The notes under the pieces are model-generated. The model ran no database searches and was not told where the DNA came from. It was given only the letters and a program-made list of their open reading frames with translations. The position numbers were made by a program, and so were the translations under genes. Shown here one piece after another: positions 1-12,555 of a DNA stretch of 64,000 nt (the stretch's first letter is position 1; each line of letters begins with the position of its first letter). The DNA comes from Rhynchonema sp. JSB1_4 (Eukaryota > Nematoda > Chromadorea > Monhysterida > Xyalidae): NCBI GenBank assembly GCA_030248065.1, contig JASAMV010003920.1:38871-102870 (forward strand), in the 5' to 3' direction.

Positions 1-1100
1 CAACCGTCTGCAACGCACTTTGATAATGACACCCGATGTGTAGACGTCAACAGACATTCTGCTGTGCTTGCACGAAACGCAGGCCGTTGCGTTGACGACA
101 TTAGCATAAGTTTTCTTCGTAAGACTGACGTTTATTGTCGCGCGTTTTTTTTTTCAAAATCTGATTCCATTATCTCTTTTTTCCAGGAGAACAGGTCGCA
201 TCCTTACGCGACGCAAAATGTGCAGGCCAGCCAGGTCGGGTTCGGCCGAGCGTTTTGTTTGTTTTGTATTGTGTGTTATTTAATGTAATGTGCGACATTA
301 GTAGTAGTCAATGTGCGCAATGCGCCCGGAAAGTATGCGCTTGACCTTTTTTTTGAGCCATCACGCTTGCCACGACACTCATTTTTGGTCCTTACACGGT
401 TTTCCAAACCGTGCGAACGTCTGGGTCACCAGATGTGCCCATACGTCCGGGAGACGCACTATATAGGTCATCGTCACTATTGATGCATGAAATCTTGGAC
501 CGGTATGCACTTTGCTGGCTGGTCGCGTTTGTCTTTCGTCTGGACTGGACCCGTCCAGGGGACAATTTGGACCTGGAATCCGACTCCGTAAACCGTTCCG
601 ATTCAAAAATACTTAAAGACAGATCAGACACCATTCGGGCTCATCGTACCGATTTTCCGGGGATTTGTCTGGGTGCTAAGTCAGAATTTCGAGTCCGTTT
701 TTGCAACCTAAACCGTTTTCAAAACCTCTAATGGGATCGCTATCACCCCTCTGGTGGTTCGAAATGGCTATAACGAACACTTTAAAGGTGATAATGCAAA
801 AACTTATCCGAAAACTTATTATTTGATTCAGCACCAAAGCATCCGGATACCAATTTTGATCAAAGTGGGTCAGTTGACCCCAAATGGTGAAGATGACCCC
901 AAAAACTCCTTTTAACAATCTTGAAGGGTCACGTGACCAAGTGGATCCCGGAGTCGGATTCCCCTACTCAAATTACCTCTGCACCAACTTTTCACCGAAA
1001 TTTTTCCCAACCTAAATCCATCAGGGGGACGGCACGTGAGATTGCGTCACTCTTGGTCCTGACGTTCTTGTCTGCCGACCTATAGGTCAATCTCTTGCAG
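1..1100. other. No gene recognised upstream of first exon
   Basis: No convincing exon was found on either strand. Open frames here are short and of mixed composition. The stretch ends in a splice acceptor (ttgcag) at 1095-1100, so part of it is probably an intron of the gene that follows. Confidence 0.4.
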
Positions 1101-1150
1101 CAAATCGCCAAATCGGGTGGTGCGGCCGGTATCGCTTCATTCGCTCGATC

Positions 1151-1187
<37 letters not shown>

Positions 1188-3591
1188 CGTCAATCACAAT
1201 CGCAATCGTCAAGTGTGAGCCGCGACGAAGTAGCGAACGCGACCGAACAAGTGCGCCGGTCGAATCGGCCGTTGAATCCGTGGATCGAAAACAACGGCAA
1301 TGCCGGTGGGTCCAAACCGACTGCGTCGTCGGTCGACACTTCGAGTAGTGCCTACAGTTCGGGATCGAGCTTCGGCAATTCCAATGCCAGCGGGGCGCCG
1401 ACCGCGACCACGTCCGTTGTCACTAGTCAGGTTGGTATTCTCTAACGTACTCACTGAACCTTTGTCCACTTGCACAAGCAGTAACATTGGTATTTTACGC
1501 GAGCATAAGCTCGTGTGGGTCTTTGGGATCAGGTGGCCATCTGGTGCATTCGCACTGATGATGACCTGGTGCACCCCCGTGTGTGAAGACAGGCGGGATA
1601 GCGAAATCAAAAGCACGCCGCGCGAGTTTCACGGTGTTTATTTAGTTTATGGTTGATGGCGGTTTATTGACTGTTCGACTAGAGGTGTATCAATTTGAAA
1701 ATCTTGGGAAACATTGCATTTGGCAGGACCAACGCAGTCAGCCGAGCTCATCCGTGAGTCCACCTCTGGCGTCTACCGCCATCCCCGAACACCCTGAGCC
1801 TCAAAGCACATCACCAAGTCGTGAAACATCAAAGGGCACGCCCACCAAGCGACAGTACAATCGCAATAAACAGCGACCAACGGCGTCGAACAGTAATGGC
1901 GCTCTGAACGAGTCGAACCAATTTATCGCAACCTCGTCAAGTCAAGACGCACTGAGGAGCACGGGCCAACCGCCGATCTACAGTACCGTTCACAAATCCG
2001 CCGACCTGCAGCTGATTGCCGGCGTGCTCAGGCCAAAAACGCGCGCGCAACCGCTGAGGAGGGGCCATTCGGACGATATTGACCTGCTGGAAAGGGAAGC
2101 GTCCAGGGTGAGTGTATGTACATGCACCCCGGTTGGGTCTCGAACCTACCACTCTGTGTTTCTGTGTGTCATAGTCCGATGAATAACCAATGCGCTACAG
2201 ATAGTCTCGACCGCACACGCACGTTCGGGCCTCGGCAACGACCCGTGGGCACAACGTATTGCGTTGAGACAGCCAGTCAGGGATTCAAGTGTCTATTCGG
2301 AGCCACCCGGCGTCATGGGACGAACTGACACACCGACCGGTGGTGGTTATGCGGGTGGTAGTGTGGACAATACGCCAAAGAGGAATCATTATACGGTAGA
2401 TGTTCGGTTTTCGTAAAGCTTGGTGTCGTACATAGTTGCAGTTATGCAAATGTTGAACGTGCCGCCGAACAGATCATTGGGTGACAAAAACAGCTGCCAT
2501 CTACTAAATAAATGTTTGCTGAGGGTAGCGTACATAGGCCTAAGCCTGAGCCTAAGCCGAACCCAAGCCCAAGCCAAATGACCAAAATACATATCTGCTT
2601 TTCAATATCTGCTTGCCACCGGTGTGTTGTGTCTGCACCCCTGTTGGTCATGATAACAGATACTGTAGATGCACACTTTCATCTCCGATACATACATATG
2701 TACCTGCATAGTAGTTGCAATAATGAACTCGAGATTTCATGACAATAATTTTGTCTTGATATTTATGAAACATCTGCAACAATGAATATTGGCTTGCAGC
2801 CTTGGACGCAACAACAACCGAGTCATTACGCTTCGATCGGTGTTCGTCAAATCCAAGAACAACATCAACAACACCCGACCGGACTAATATCACGACTTCG
2901 CGTCAACGGCCGGTCGGTGCCTGATGTGGCAAGGACACGACGATTGGGGCAGACGACGCAGCATCGATCGCTCGAACAGACCGGCGTCGAATTCGAACAG
3001 GTTGGAGCAGTTGGTTTTTTATTACTCTTTTTTGGAATTAAAGGGTGTGTCGAACGTCACCCAACATCCAGTTTTTGGTCGGAAATAAAAGAGTCAAGTC
3101 AATATTGTTAGCGAAATGCGTTTTTTTCTATTTTTTAATTCGTTAAGTTTTTCATGTCTCGGTCCGGTGTGATTGAATCGAAGAACCGAACGTGCATAGT
3201 GCCGAAATTTGATTTCACCCTCTCGATTACTCAATTCAGCCATAGTTCCTTGAAAGTCGCTGTTTTTTTTCAATGAATATCGCAACTCGGTGCTGTCTTT
3301 CATTCCCTCCCGAAAGTTCACGTTCGACGCGCACTTTAAGAGATGAAATAAAATGGCACGATATTGTTCGTATTCAGATGCTTCGTCATTCGCTGCAAGA
3401 CGCACGACGCAAAGCGTACACCGATCAGGACAAGGAGAAGAAACCGATCGGGATGCTTGGTCGGGATGTCATACTTGACCGGATACCACCCACTCAGGCA
3501 CATGTACGGTCGCCTTAATTTTTTAACATGTTTTTTTCCATTTTTCCAGTTTTCGGCCCCGTCCCACTATCGTTGTCTTATGGCCCTTTAA
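1101..3591 (+). CDS. Poly-Q, low-complexity protein, unrecognised (3' part)
   Basis: I do not recognise the family. Six exons can be joined: 1101-1430, 1727-2107, 2201-2395, 2800-3000, 3378-3503 and 3550-3591. Each is bounded by AG and GT, every intron is phase 0, and the last exon ends in TAA. They give a 424-residue C-terminal part; the N-terminus lies upstream of the window or was not found. Near its start is a run of about 12 glutamines. It is followed by Ser/Thr/Gly/Asn-rich sequence, further Gln-rich patches and basic segments such as QDARRKAYTDQDKEKKP. No transmembrane segment or signal peptide is seen. The composition fits a disordered scaffold or regulatory protein, but that is inference. 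The third intron-exon junction abuts a tRNA-like sequence in the opposite strand, and the 3001-3377 intron holds a degenerate inverted repeat. The exon chain is strongly supported by uniform phase; the function is unknown. Confidence 0.7.
1505..1605 (+). repeat. Dispersed ~100-bp repeat, copy 1
   Basis: Lies in the 1431-1726 intron. It shares GGCCATCTGGTGCATTCGCA and surrounding bases with stretches near 4.73 kb and 15.5-15.7 kb. No terminal repeats are evident and the origin is unknown. Confidence 0.6.
2122..2200 (-). repeat. tRNA-like (SINE-head-like) sequence filling an intron
   Basis: On the minus strand the stretch carries an A-box-like TAGCGCATTGG (complement of 2187-2197) and a canonical B-box GGTTCGAGACC (complement of 2136-2146), about 40 nt apart as in RNA polymerase III promoters. 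The clover-leaf is imperfect and no clear anticodon stem forms, so a functional tRNA is unlikely. It occupies almost all of the 93-bp intron 2108-2200, and the A-box end overlaps the splice acceptor. Confidence 0.5.
2535..2575. repeat. Degenerate CCTAAG hexamer tract (telomere-like)
   Basis: About seven hexamers related to CCTAAG/CTTAGG lie in the 2396-2799 intron. This is the same unit as the longer tract at 51.7 kb and matches the nematode telomere unit TTAGGC in another register. Confidence 0.5.
3030..3345. repeat. Degenerate inverted-repeat element in intron
   Basis: The outer ends are imperfect inverted copies. One contains TTAAAGGGTGTGTCGAACGT; the other reads, on the opposite strand, CTTAAAGTGCGCGTCGAACG. 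A related single arm occurs near 26265-26340. It lies inside the last long intron of the poly-Q gene. Confidence 0.5.
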
Positions 3592-5021
3592 GAAGGAACG
3601 ACAGATGAACCTTGTAACCCAACACCACACAACAACCACAGGGCACACCACACATCATACGCACACATGAAAAAAGCGAGAAAAAACTGTAGTGGACGTC
3701 CAGCGCTGCACTCGCATTACGGACGGGAAGCGAGCAATGTTTTGTTCAATAAAATGAAGGTTCATGAATATTTCCAGCTGAGATCGATGTAGGTATGTAT
3801 ATATACATATGTTCGTATGCATACATTAAACAGACCAAACTTTGTGACGTTTCGTTCTCTTATCATTCCAACTGCGAACTCGATCAAAGTTTATCAGCAA
3901 AAAACACTGAAAATTAAAAACGACCCGGACGGGTCACTATCGGCCATCAAAGTTCATGCATGCAAAATTACTTGTTTTTGGGACGGTTGGTGTTTCCTTG
4001 TCTTGTATGTGACGCGCTAGTGACGGTCGAAAACTGGTATTTGCATAGCGCTTCAGATCTTGAGTACTGTCGCAACGCAAGGCGCTAGGGACGGCACTCA
4101 AAAAGATGGCTCATTGAACATTGGTAACGTGGCATACTAATCTAAATGGAGTCTTTGGGGGGGGGCTGCCATTGCGATGACCTCAATTGTGGTTTTGTTT
4201 CGTGGGCTTGACGCCTTTGACGCTTTGACTTGTGGGGTTGACAGAAGTGGCGTATAAACGCATATAGCTCGTGGGGACCCGCTGGTACATGTATACACAG
4301 CTGTCATTATAGTTTCGAAGAGCGTTGCATTACATGCCTTAGATACGGCACCGATTTCCCCCAATAACTCCCATGACTGGCTATTTGTTAGCGGAAATAT
4401 CGGATTATGTTTTGACACTTCCGTCCAAGCTTATCAGTTGCCCTACTTTCCACATGCGCAAACACACTGGGTTCTTGCAATGTTGCCTGTTGGGGCGTTA
4501 TCAAACAAAAAAATCCGGTCCTCGCTGGTCACATGTATGGCTACAGGGACGTTCGGATTGAACTAGACTGGTCACAAACTTCGATGGCCTGAATTGTTGT
4601 GGTTTCTATGAATTCCCGTTCCCCTTTGATTGATTTTTGCTGCGAATCTCATGTTGACAAGAGGATATACAAGTGACATGCAAAGACGATCTTGTGAGCG
4701 CGCAGCGAGTATGCATCAGACCGGCTCGTGTTTGTTTTTGGGGTCATCACGTGGTCATCTGGTGCATTCGCACCGACGACGACCCGGTGCATCGCCCGTC
4801 TGCGAGAGCAGATCGAAAAACCAACCGAAAACATGCGCGGCACAAGTCACACTGTGGCGTTTGAAAAGTCAAAACGTAAAATCTGCTATATATCGCAGCA
4901 TTGGACACGCTAATGGTGCCACATCATCGGACGAAAGCCAAGATACACGCAAGCAAACCACACCAAATCACATGACGCCTTCAAGTCGCACTATATACAT
5001 ATCGCTAACATAGGTACCATA
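3592..5021. other. Intergenic, no gene recognised
   Basis: Contains probable 3' UTR of the poly-Q gene (AATAAA near 3748) and a copy of the 100-bp dispersed repeat at about 4723-4825, sharing CATCTGGTGCATTCGCAC with copy 1. No supported exon. Confidence 0.4.
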
Positions 5022-5378
5022 TAGTCCAACCACGAGCTCATGAGACGACTCTTGTTATAGCTCACTTGGCCAGATTAAAAAATGCGCCGGTTACACGGGT
5101 TTTCGCAAACAAAAGAAAGAGATTGGGCCGAGAGAGATGATGACAAGTTCCAGCTAGCTGACCTCAATTTGTTGCGTGCTTACGCGAACAGCAACGTCGT
5201 TCAACACACAAATGTTTTTGGAGTCAAAAGGGAATTTACGCACTGAGGTGGAGAGCGTGTTTTAAAAATGCATGCGTTTCTCTTTCGTTCATTTCCGAAA
5301 TACGTGGAACCGGAACATGATTGGATCCGCACAAGTAAACTTCAAAACAAGTAGTCTCATGAGTTCGTGGCTGGACTA
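5022..5378. mobile_element. MITE, TAGTCCA family, copy 1 (~357 bp)
   Basis: The terminal inverted repeats read TAGTCCAACCACGAGCTCAT at the left and, on the opposite strand, TAGTCCAGCCACGAACTCAT at the right. There is no transposase frame. Nearly full-length relatives lie at 47859-48220, 58382-58741 and 63615-63978. The 47.9 kb copy is flanked by a 6-bp direct repeat TACATA. It is a non-autonomous DNA transposon of undetermined superfamily. Confidence 0.85.
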
Positions 5379-5885
5379 TGCATACAGGCCAAACGGACAT
5401 GCAGCTTATAGACGGTGGCGCGTATGCAAAAGCGGCGAAACTTTATTATTCGTTTTTCGATAGTGCACATGCCAACCTGACTGTTTTGCGATTTTGGGCA
5501 CCATCTTGCGTTTTTTATTTGCCAAAGAACCACGAGAAAAGCATCTGAAAACCTTCCAGCCTTTGTGTTATACATACATATACGTACATGCATGTGGTAG
5601 TACATACAATTGTACGTGTTTGGCTGAAACGCGTATGCCTCGCTGAACAAAGCAGAAAGGTTGAAAGGCTTGCTTTTGACGTTTACCTTGCGCAGGGAGC
5701 AGCTTACATTCATGAGCGGACCAAAGTATAAACTGGACAGCTGCGTGGGCTTTACTGGAGTGCACACGCTCCAAAGAAATAAAAAGAAACATTTCTTGAC
5801 CGGCACAGTGAAAACAGCTATGGAAAGGTCTGGACAGGTGTAGCTAAGGCGCCTGTTCAGGCATTTGCCGAAACGAACCATAACT

Positions 5886-7556
5886 TGATTAAAGGGCTCG
5901 GGACATAACCGAAGGAAGGGTAGCAGGACATATTGTTACATACCGTTGGAAAGCATTCCGGCAGCCTATGTCACGCACAAATTTTAAGCTCCTTGGAGAT
6001 TCGCTATCTCTTGGTAGAGCGACTTTTCGTTCCAGAAAAAAGTGAATTTTTGCACAAATTGGAACGACCGGTGCAGAAACCCCAAATGAGTTGAAGGTCA
6101 AGTAACACGCGCATAGGTTTACAACGGCTTCTGAATAACTTACGATCACAACTTCAGTCGCTCAAGGCATTGCTTCACACGGTGAGGGTGCGAAACGTTC
6201 CAAAAATCGGCCATATTTTTCGAGAGCACAAGTTTGTCCCTAAATTTTGAGGCTACGCTTAGCGCTGCGGAAATAAGAATGCAATGGGGAAACAGAGCAT
6301 CGTCGAAAGTACCAGAAAATAAGGTTTTTAAATTTTTTAACTCATGGCTAGCTCCGTGATAGGCCTAAAAATCCATTAAATTGCCGCTAAATTAGGTGGT
6401 TACATTCATCGCCAGAATTGTAACACATAAAAGCCACAGATTGTATCGGATTCGAAACAAAAAAATGCGAGAATCGTCTGGTTTAACAACCTATCAAGGT
6501 CCAAAGACACCAAGGTCTACAGATCTCGTGGGGCAGCCATACTAACCTGAATATGATATTCAGCTATAAACGCTTATCGTTAACAGCTATTGTAAATGTG
6601 ATAGCACCAAACAATGTATCTCGGGATTAGCTTTCGAATGATATATAACAAGCCCCAATAAATTCTTACGCTTAAGGGCAGAGGTTAAAAAATTGCTTTT
6701 TTGACGATTCTGGAATGAACCGTCACGTCACCGTGTGCGATTTCGGAATTTTGACAGTTTCTTGTCCATAGTAAGAGATAGTATGGGCATGTTATATATC
6801 GTTCGATAGCTACGTTGAAGCTACATCGTTTAATGTTATTAAATGTACAATAATCCTTAACAGTAACGACTTATAGCCAAATATCTTATCCAGGCTGGCG
6901 TGGCTGCAGCAGCCGGACCATGGGGGTTGAAGTCTTGAAACTTGTCTAGGTTGTTGGACTGTGCGTTTATCTGACTTTCTCGTTTCCAATGCAGTACAAT
7001 ACATGGTTTATTTACATCACATTTCCGTCAATGAATGCAACTATGCAGTTTAGTGGCAATTTTTAAGTCTTTTTCAGCCTGTCACGCCGCTATCTAAGTG
7101 TTTCCAAATTTAAAAACCTTATTTTCTGGTACTTTCGAAAATGCTCTATTTTTCTATTGCATTTTCATTTCTGCAACACAAAGCGCAGCCTCAAAATTTA
7201 GAGACAAACTTGTGTTTTCGAAAAATGTGGCCGATTTTTGGAACATTTCGCACCTTCACCGAGTGAAGCAATGCTTTGAGCAACTGAAGTTCTCAAGATA
7301 AGTTATCCAGAAGCTGTTGTAATCCTATCCACGTGTTACTTGACTTTCAACTTATTTGGGTTTCTGCACCGGTCGTTTAAAGTTGTGAAAAAATTCACTT
7401 TTCTCTGGAACGAAAAGTCGCTCTACCAAGAGATAGCGAACCTCTAAGGAGCTTAACATTTGTGCGTGACATATGCTGTCACAGCGCTTTCGAACGATGT
7501 ATAACACTGCGCTCTGCTGCCCTTCCTTCGGTTGTGACCCGGGCCCTTTAACGCCT
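5886..7556. mobile_element. Giant foldback element with ~770-bp arms and TTAA ends
   Basis: The left arm (5886-6655) and right arm (6785-7556) are inverted copies of roughly 75% similarity, leaving a loop of only about 130 bp. The ends read TTAAAGGGCTCGGG and CCCGGGCCCTTTAA, consistent with insertion at TTAA as in piggyBac-type elements. No long open frame exists, so it is non-autonomous. Arm matching can be followed over the whole length, for example GAACGAAAAGTCGCTCTACC in the right arm and its complement in the left. Confidence 0.75.
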
Positions 7557-7862
7557 TGAAAAATTTATTTGTCAACATAATCATGAAAACAAACATTGTT
7601 CCACAGTCTGCGACCCGTGTAATAATCGTACAATCACATCTGTAATTGAGTGAGAGGGCCAAGATAGCAGCCTTGGTCCACCGCATGGGTAATCATCGTC
7701 AACTGCGTGTATGAGTGAAGTGTCTCCAGTTTACCGCTATTATTTAAAACGTTGAATATGGTTTTGACTAAATTTGACATAGGCGATGGACAGAAATAGT
7801 CGACAGTCCACCAGAAATTCAGCGGTCGTCCATCCGTAAAATTTGAGGCGTAGGCAGAAACA
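7557..7862. other. 5' flank of SLC22 gene
   Basis: No exon or repeat recognised. Probable promoter and 5' UTR of the downstream transporter, by position only. Confidence 0.35.
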
Positions 7863-10772
7863 ATGACGAATTACCACGATTTCGACAGTATTCTATCGCA
7901 AGTCGGCGACTTCGGCCCCTACCAATGGTTGATGTACGTGCTGTTGTGTCTGCCAGCCAGTTTGCCGTCCGCGTTCACTGCGTTCAACCAGGTGTTCGTG
8001 GCTGCAGTGCCCTCCCATTGGTGTGCATTCCCACCAAATGCGACCCAATTGGCTGCCAGGAATGATACGGTTTGGTGCTTCACAGGACGTCTTTTTTTTA
8101 TTTGAGTTGGCACCACATCGGAGGTATCAGTCAAACTAGAACGAGAACAGAACTGCCGTATTTGAGTCATATTTAGAGTCATCCCAAAAGTACCCAATGT
8201 ACTAGAAATTCGGAAATGTTTCCATATCAAGCCCAGGGGTTAATGTGGCTCCTATACACGTTTTTGTCTGTAAAAGCTGCTCATGGTTATTTGGCTTACG
8301 GTTCCGAGCAATACAGCTTTCTTCGATTATACTGTAACATGGGCTCAACTTTACCCGCACTTGCCAACTCTGCACAGCCAACCGAGTGCTTGCAGTACCT
8401 CTACGAGCCAGACGACGAGGGTCGGCCGGTCCGATCGGAATGCGAAATGTACAATCTAACATCGGTCATATCCGGCCGAGATCGTCTGATGAGTCACCAT
8501 GGTTGGAGTAACACCCGGATGCCCTGCCAGTATGGTTGGGAGTATGACAGGAGCACCTATCAGGAAACCATCGGTTAGCTGATGTTTCATTTGGCTCGTT
8601 TTAGAAAACCAATTTTTTTCCAACTTTGCAGCAACCCAGTTCAATTTGGTCTGCGACGAGTCACATTGGCCGAGTACGAGCACCACGGGTTTCTACGTCG
8701 GCAGTTTCATGGGCAACATACTTTTTGGATACGTGGCCGATCGGTGCGCTTTACAGTCTTGATTGAACAATTAATAATTGACATTATATCCACAAAACAA
8801 AAATCCGAAAAAATATGCCTAGTTGGGGACGTCGTCGTTCGTTCTTCGCCATCCTCACCGTCCAAGTCATCTTCGGCTCACTGAACGCGTTCGCGCCCAA
8901 CATCTACGTGTTCTGCGTGCTGCGATTCTTCGTCGGATTGACGTTTCCGGCGCTCTACCAGATTCCATTCATTGTCGGTTCGTTTCGTGTCGTCCCCTTC
9001 GGTCCCCTTGTTCGCCTTATTTCGACGGAAGAGAGTCTTATTGTGGTGTAATATGATTCAGGCATGGAAATGATGGGTCCGGGTGCGCGTATCTTCAGTG
9101 GCATGGTGGTGTGCATCTTCTTCGGTCTGGCCATGTCCCTACTCGGCATCGTCGCCTGGGTGCTGCACGGCCACTGGGTCTGGATCACGGTCGCGTCCAA
9201 TACGCCGTTTGTCGTCCTGTTCTCGTATTATTTGTGAGTGTTCTATTGCGGTTTGGAACAGATTCGTTACCACACTGCTCATTGATGATGATCTTCGCGC
9301 CGCGGTGACCTTGTCGTTCGAAGTTACCCGGTAACTCCTTTTCTATTATTTTCAGTTTTCTGCCCGAATCAGCACGCTGGCTAGTCACCGTCGGTCGGAC
9401 GCAGGAGGCAGCGGACGGATTGCTGAAAATCGGGAAATGGAACAAACACCCGGTCGCCATTGAGACGCTGAAGGACGAATGCGTATGTTTATGGCTTTCT
9501 TGCTACGCGCTACCCCATGTGGTTCGTTGTTTCATCCTACAGTACTTGCTGCAGGACCGTCTGTATGAGAGTGCGACGAAAGACACGCCTCATACGGCCG
9601 ATCGACCGAATTTACTTGACTTGTTTCGCACCCCGAATCTCCGAAAAAAGACCCTGATTATCACATGGACCTGGTCTGCTTCCACATAAAATTTACCCCA
9701 TTTCGCAATTAAATGGCCCATCAGTTGTACGAGTGCCTGTTTTAGGCTGGTGAACGCTGTGGTCTACAATGGCTTGACACTGAATGTGAGCAACTTGCCC
9801 GTCAATGACTACCTGTCATTCACAATCAACGGTCTTGCCGAACTGCCGGCCTATTTCATCCTGTGGCCGCTTTTGGACAGGTTTTCTGAAAATTGCTTGT
9901 TTGCGTTCACATGACACACCGGTGCATTCCGAACCCAAATCATAGAGTCGGCCGACGCTGGCCGCTGGTGACGCTGATGTTGTTTGGCGGTGGCGCTTGC
10001 CTGGCGACTTTATGTTTCCCGTTTTGTTGGTTCATTTATGTTTCTTTTTGTATATTGCGCTTGTCACACCAAACATGCGCTTGCACAATTTAATAAACGC
10101 AAACTGCATTCGCAGCGAATGCCTGGGCGATCAGTGGACTGGCATTCGTGGGCAAGTTCGGCGTTGCCGGAGCGTTCTCGGTGATCTACGTTTTCGCTGG
10201 CGAACTATATCCGACCGTGATTCGGGCACTCGGCATGGGAATGAGCTCGATGGTGGCCGGATCTGGGTTGATAATGGCACCGTATTTGGTGCAATTGGTA
10301 TATGATCGCAATTTGTGTCGACTCGTGGTATATTGCAATTTGTGTGCGTGCCTCGATTCGGTGCAATTTTGAGCCTAGAAACACTTTCAGAGCACGATTT
10401 TTGCACATCTGCCATTGCTGGTGATGGGTTGTCTGATGGTGTCAGCTGGCATCGCAAGCATGTTTCTGCCAGAAACACTCGGCGCACATTTGCCGCAGAC
10501 AATCATGGATGCTGAACATTTCGGCATTGGCGTTGCGTTCTGTCATTGTCCGTCACGTCGACGGTTAGACTGTGAAGCAGATGCTGCCGCTTATAATTTC
10601 CCAAATTAAATTATTCAACACGTCAAGCTGATTTTTGTTCGTGGCCAGGTCCGACAGCAACACAATGACACCGGCTGATCCGGCGCCGACGCTGGCCGAT
10701 GCATTGGATCCACACGAAACGGTGGAATTGATCGATCAAGACGCCAAACCGGATGAGGAAGTAGACAAATAG
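7863..10772 (+). CDS. SLC22-family organic ion transporter (12 exons, complete)
   Basis: A plasma-membrane major-facilitator carrier of the organic cation/anion/carnitine family. Exons: 7863-8069, 8378-8573, 8632-8743, 8823-8977, 9062-9233, 9356-9482, 9543-9673, 9746-9880, 9946-10025, 10116-10297, 10391-10536 and 10649-10772. All phases agree and give 588 residues, near the family norm of about 550. The family hallmarks are in order: N-terminal FDSILSQVGDFGPYQW, a large extracellular loop with cysteines and N-glycosylation sites, GWEYD before TM2, VCDESHW, the loop DRWGRRRS between TM2 and TM3, an acidic GMEMMGPGAR segment, FLPESARWL after TM6, RVGRRWP, and FLPETLG near the C-terminus. The cytosolic tail is acidic and ends in EEVDK. 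Substrate cannot be read from the sequence. A single gene on this strand; neighbours are repeats. Confidence 0.92.
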
Positions 10773-12099
10773 TGCAGCTGGTTGAACAGTTATTCCAGAA
10801 TAAAGCCATTCTTATCGTTTGTGTTGGTCTGTCACGCGACTCTCATTGACTGTTTCGCAGTTTCGTTTGAGTTTAGCAATGTAAGCGTGCTTTCGTGGAA
10901 ATTCTCCATACGATCTAGTCATTCATTTGCACCAAGAAGTACAAGTACAAGGATCTTGTCTGTGTCGGACGAAAAGTTTATCTCGGTTTACGCGCGCCTA
11001 TCTTTTACATTAGCGTAAACCCGAGTAAACCTGATTAACTTTGCGTATAAATTTGAAGTTTTTCCCTGTGACGTTTCCGCCATCAGTCACAAAAACTTCC
11101 GGTGCAAATTATACCTTGGGAACCTATATGTTGTATTAAATTTTAGCAGCAATAAACGTTGGCTTTGTTAGCGAGTCACCAGCGCACGTACCTACATTTC
11201 TGATTCTCCCATGCGTTCGTAGATCAAGTGCACCGTTTTCTGCCGTAGTGCATTTGCATTCATCGTACCTTGTAAAAACAAACCAGATACTGCTTGAGTC
11301 TATTCACTACGAAACCATACAAAGACAACATACCATCAATCATTGGAATCAAATCCGCATCCCACAAGATTACGAGATCAATTACTATCATGGCTCAAGT
11401 CTAGTGACTTCTACGAAAATACTGACAACTTGGTTCGTGACTCGATTTTAACGCTCATTGCATTCATGAAAATGGCAGTACGTTACGTTTCAGCATTAGG
11501 GTGCGATTAGATAAATGCGGAATGGCAAATTTCTGCATTCCGCATTCCGCGTTTATCTGCTCATCTTTGCGGAATTTTGAATTTCTGCAAGTAAATTTAT
11601 GCCTTTGGACAAACAACTCAGTTGCTGTTTGCGTTAACACGCCACATTTGAGGTCAGCGCGCTGGAAGTTGTCATCGTCACCCAAGCACGCACCACTCCG
11701 CAAAAGGTGAGCAGATAAACGCGGAATGCGGAATGCAGAAACTTACCATTCCGCATTTATCTGCTCACCAATTTCCGCATTCCGCATTTATATGATCGCA
11801 ACCTTAGCGGACCATCGAAACAATCACAAATTTCTCTAACCATCAATACTGACAGAGCCAAACAACCAATTTTCGCTCGCCCGCGTGTGAAACATCAACC
11901 TGTGCATGCCACACTGCTCAATGGTAAGGTTATTGAACGTGATGATTCATATCGTTGTTTCGGAAGTATAGTACATTTCCAGGAAAGGGGTAGCTGCACT
12001 AGTGCGCACGCGGTATACGATTAATTTGCGTGCACGTGCTTAAGAAATATCGACTTTTTGCTTAACTATCGCACGCACTCGCACGCGTGTGGTGACCTA
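10773..12099. other. Intergenic with degenerate repeats
   Basis: No gene seen. The 11500-11795 part repeats a CCGCATTCCGCATTTATCTG motif in both orientations around a decayed fragment (about 11585-11695) of the TAGTCCA MITE interior, so it looks like a MITE insertion inside an inverted minisatellite-like element. Confidence 0.5.
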
Positions 12100-12326
12100 G
12101 GGTGGAATTTTCGAAACGGTGTAAAGGTCAGTTGGGCGTAAAGGTCGGCGTAAAGTTCGGTCGAAAGCTCGGTCGGCGTAGCTCGGTGTAAACGTGAAAC
12201 ATTGCCTGTTATTAACGTGGAATGTTTCAAGTTTACACCGAGGTCTATCACACTGAGCTGTCGGCCGAGCTTTCCACCGACCTTTACACCCAACTGACCT
12301 TCACACCGTTTCGAAAATATCACCCC
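12100..12326. mobile_element. Foldback MITE, GGGTG family, copy 1 (~227 bp)
   Basis: Arms of about 110 bp each, running from GGTGGAATTTTCGAAACGGT to the inverted counterpart, with repeated TCGGTNTAAAG-like and GCTCGGTCG modules inside. TA dinucleotides lie at or one base from both ends, suggesting a TA target as in Tc1/mariner-derived MITEs. Other copies: 12556-12780, 37239-37463 and 57543-57768. Confidence 0.8.
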
Positions 12327-12555
12327 TAGTACGGCGCTTGGGGGTCGGAAAGTCATAAAGTGCTGCCTGTTAAACCGGGCCCGCCGCTATTGTTTTTTAG
12401 GTTTTGGACCTCGGTTTTTTTATATTAATCGATAGTTGGCACTGGGATGAAGAACATTAACCTTCAAGAACTTCACCAAACTGACGTTTACCCACCGAAA
12501 TCGATCCACCAACATGGCCGTACGGGAACAAATCACCCCAATATTGACGCACTAT

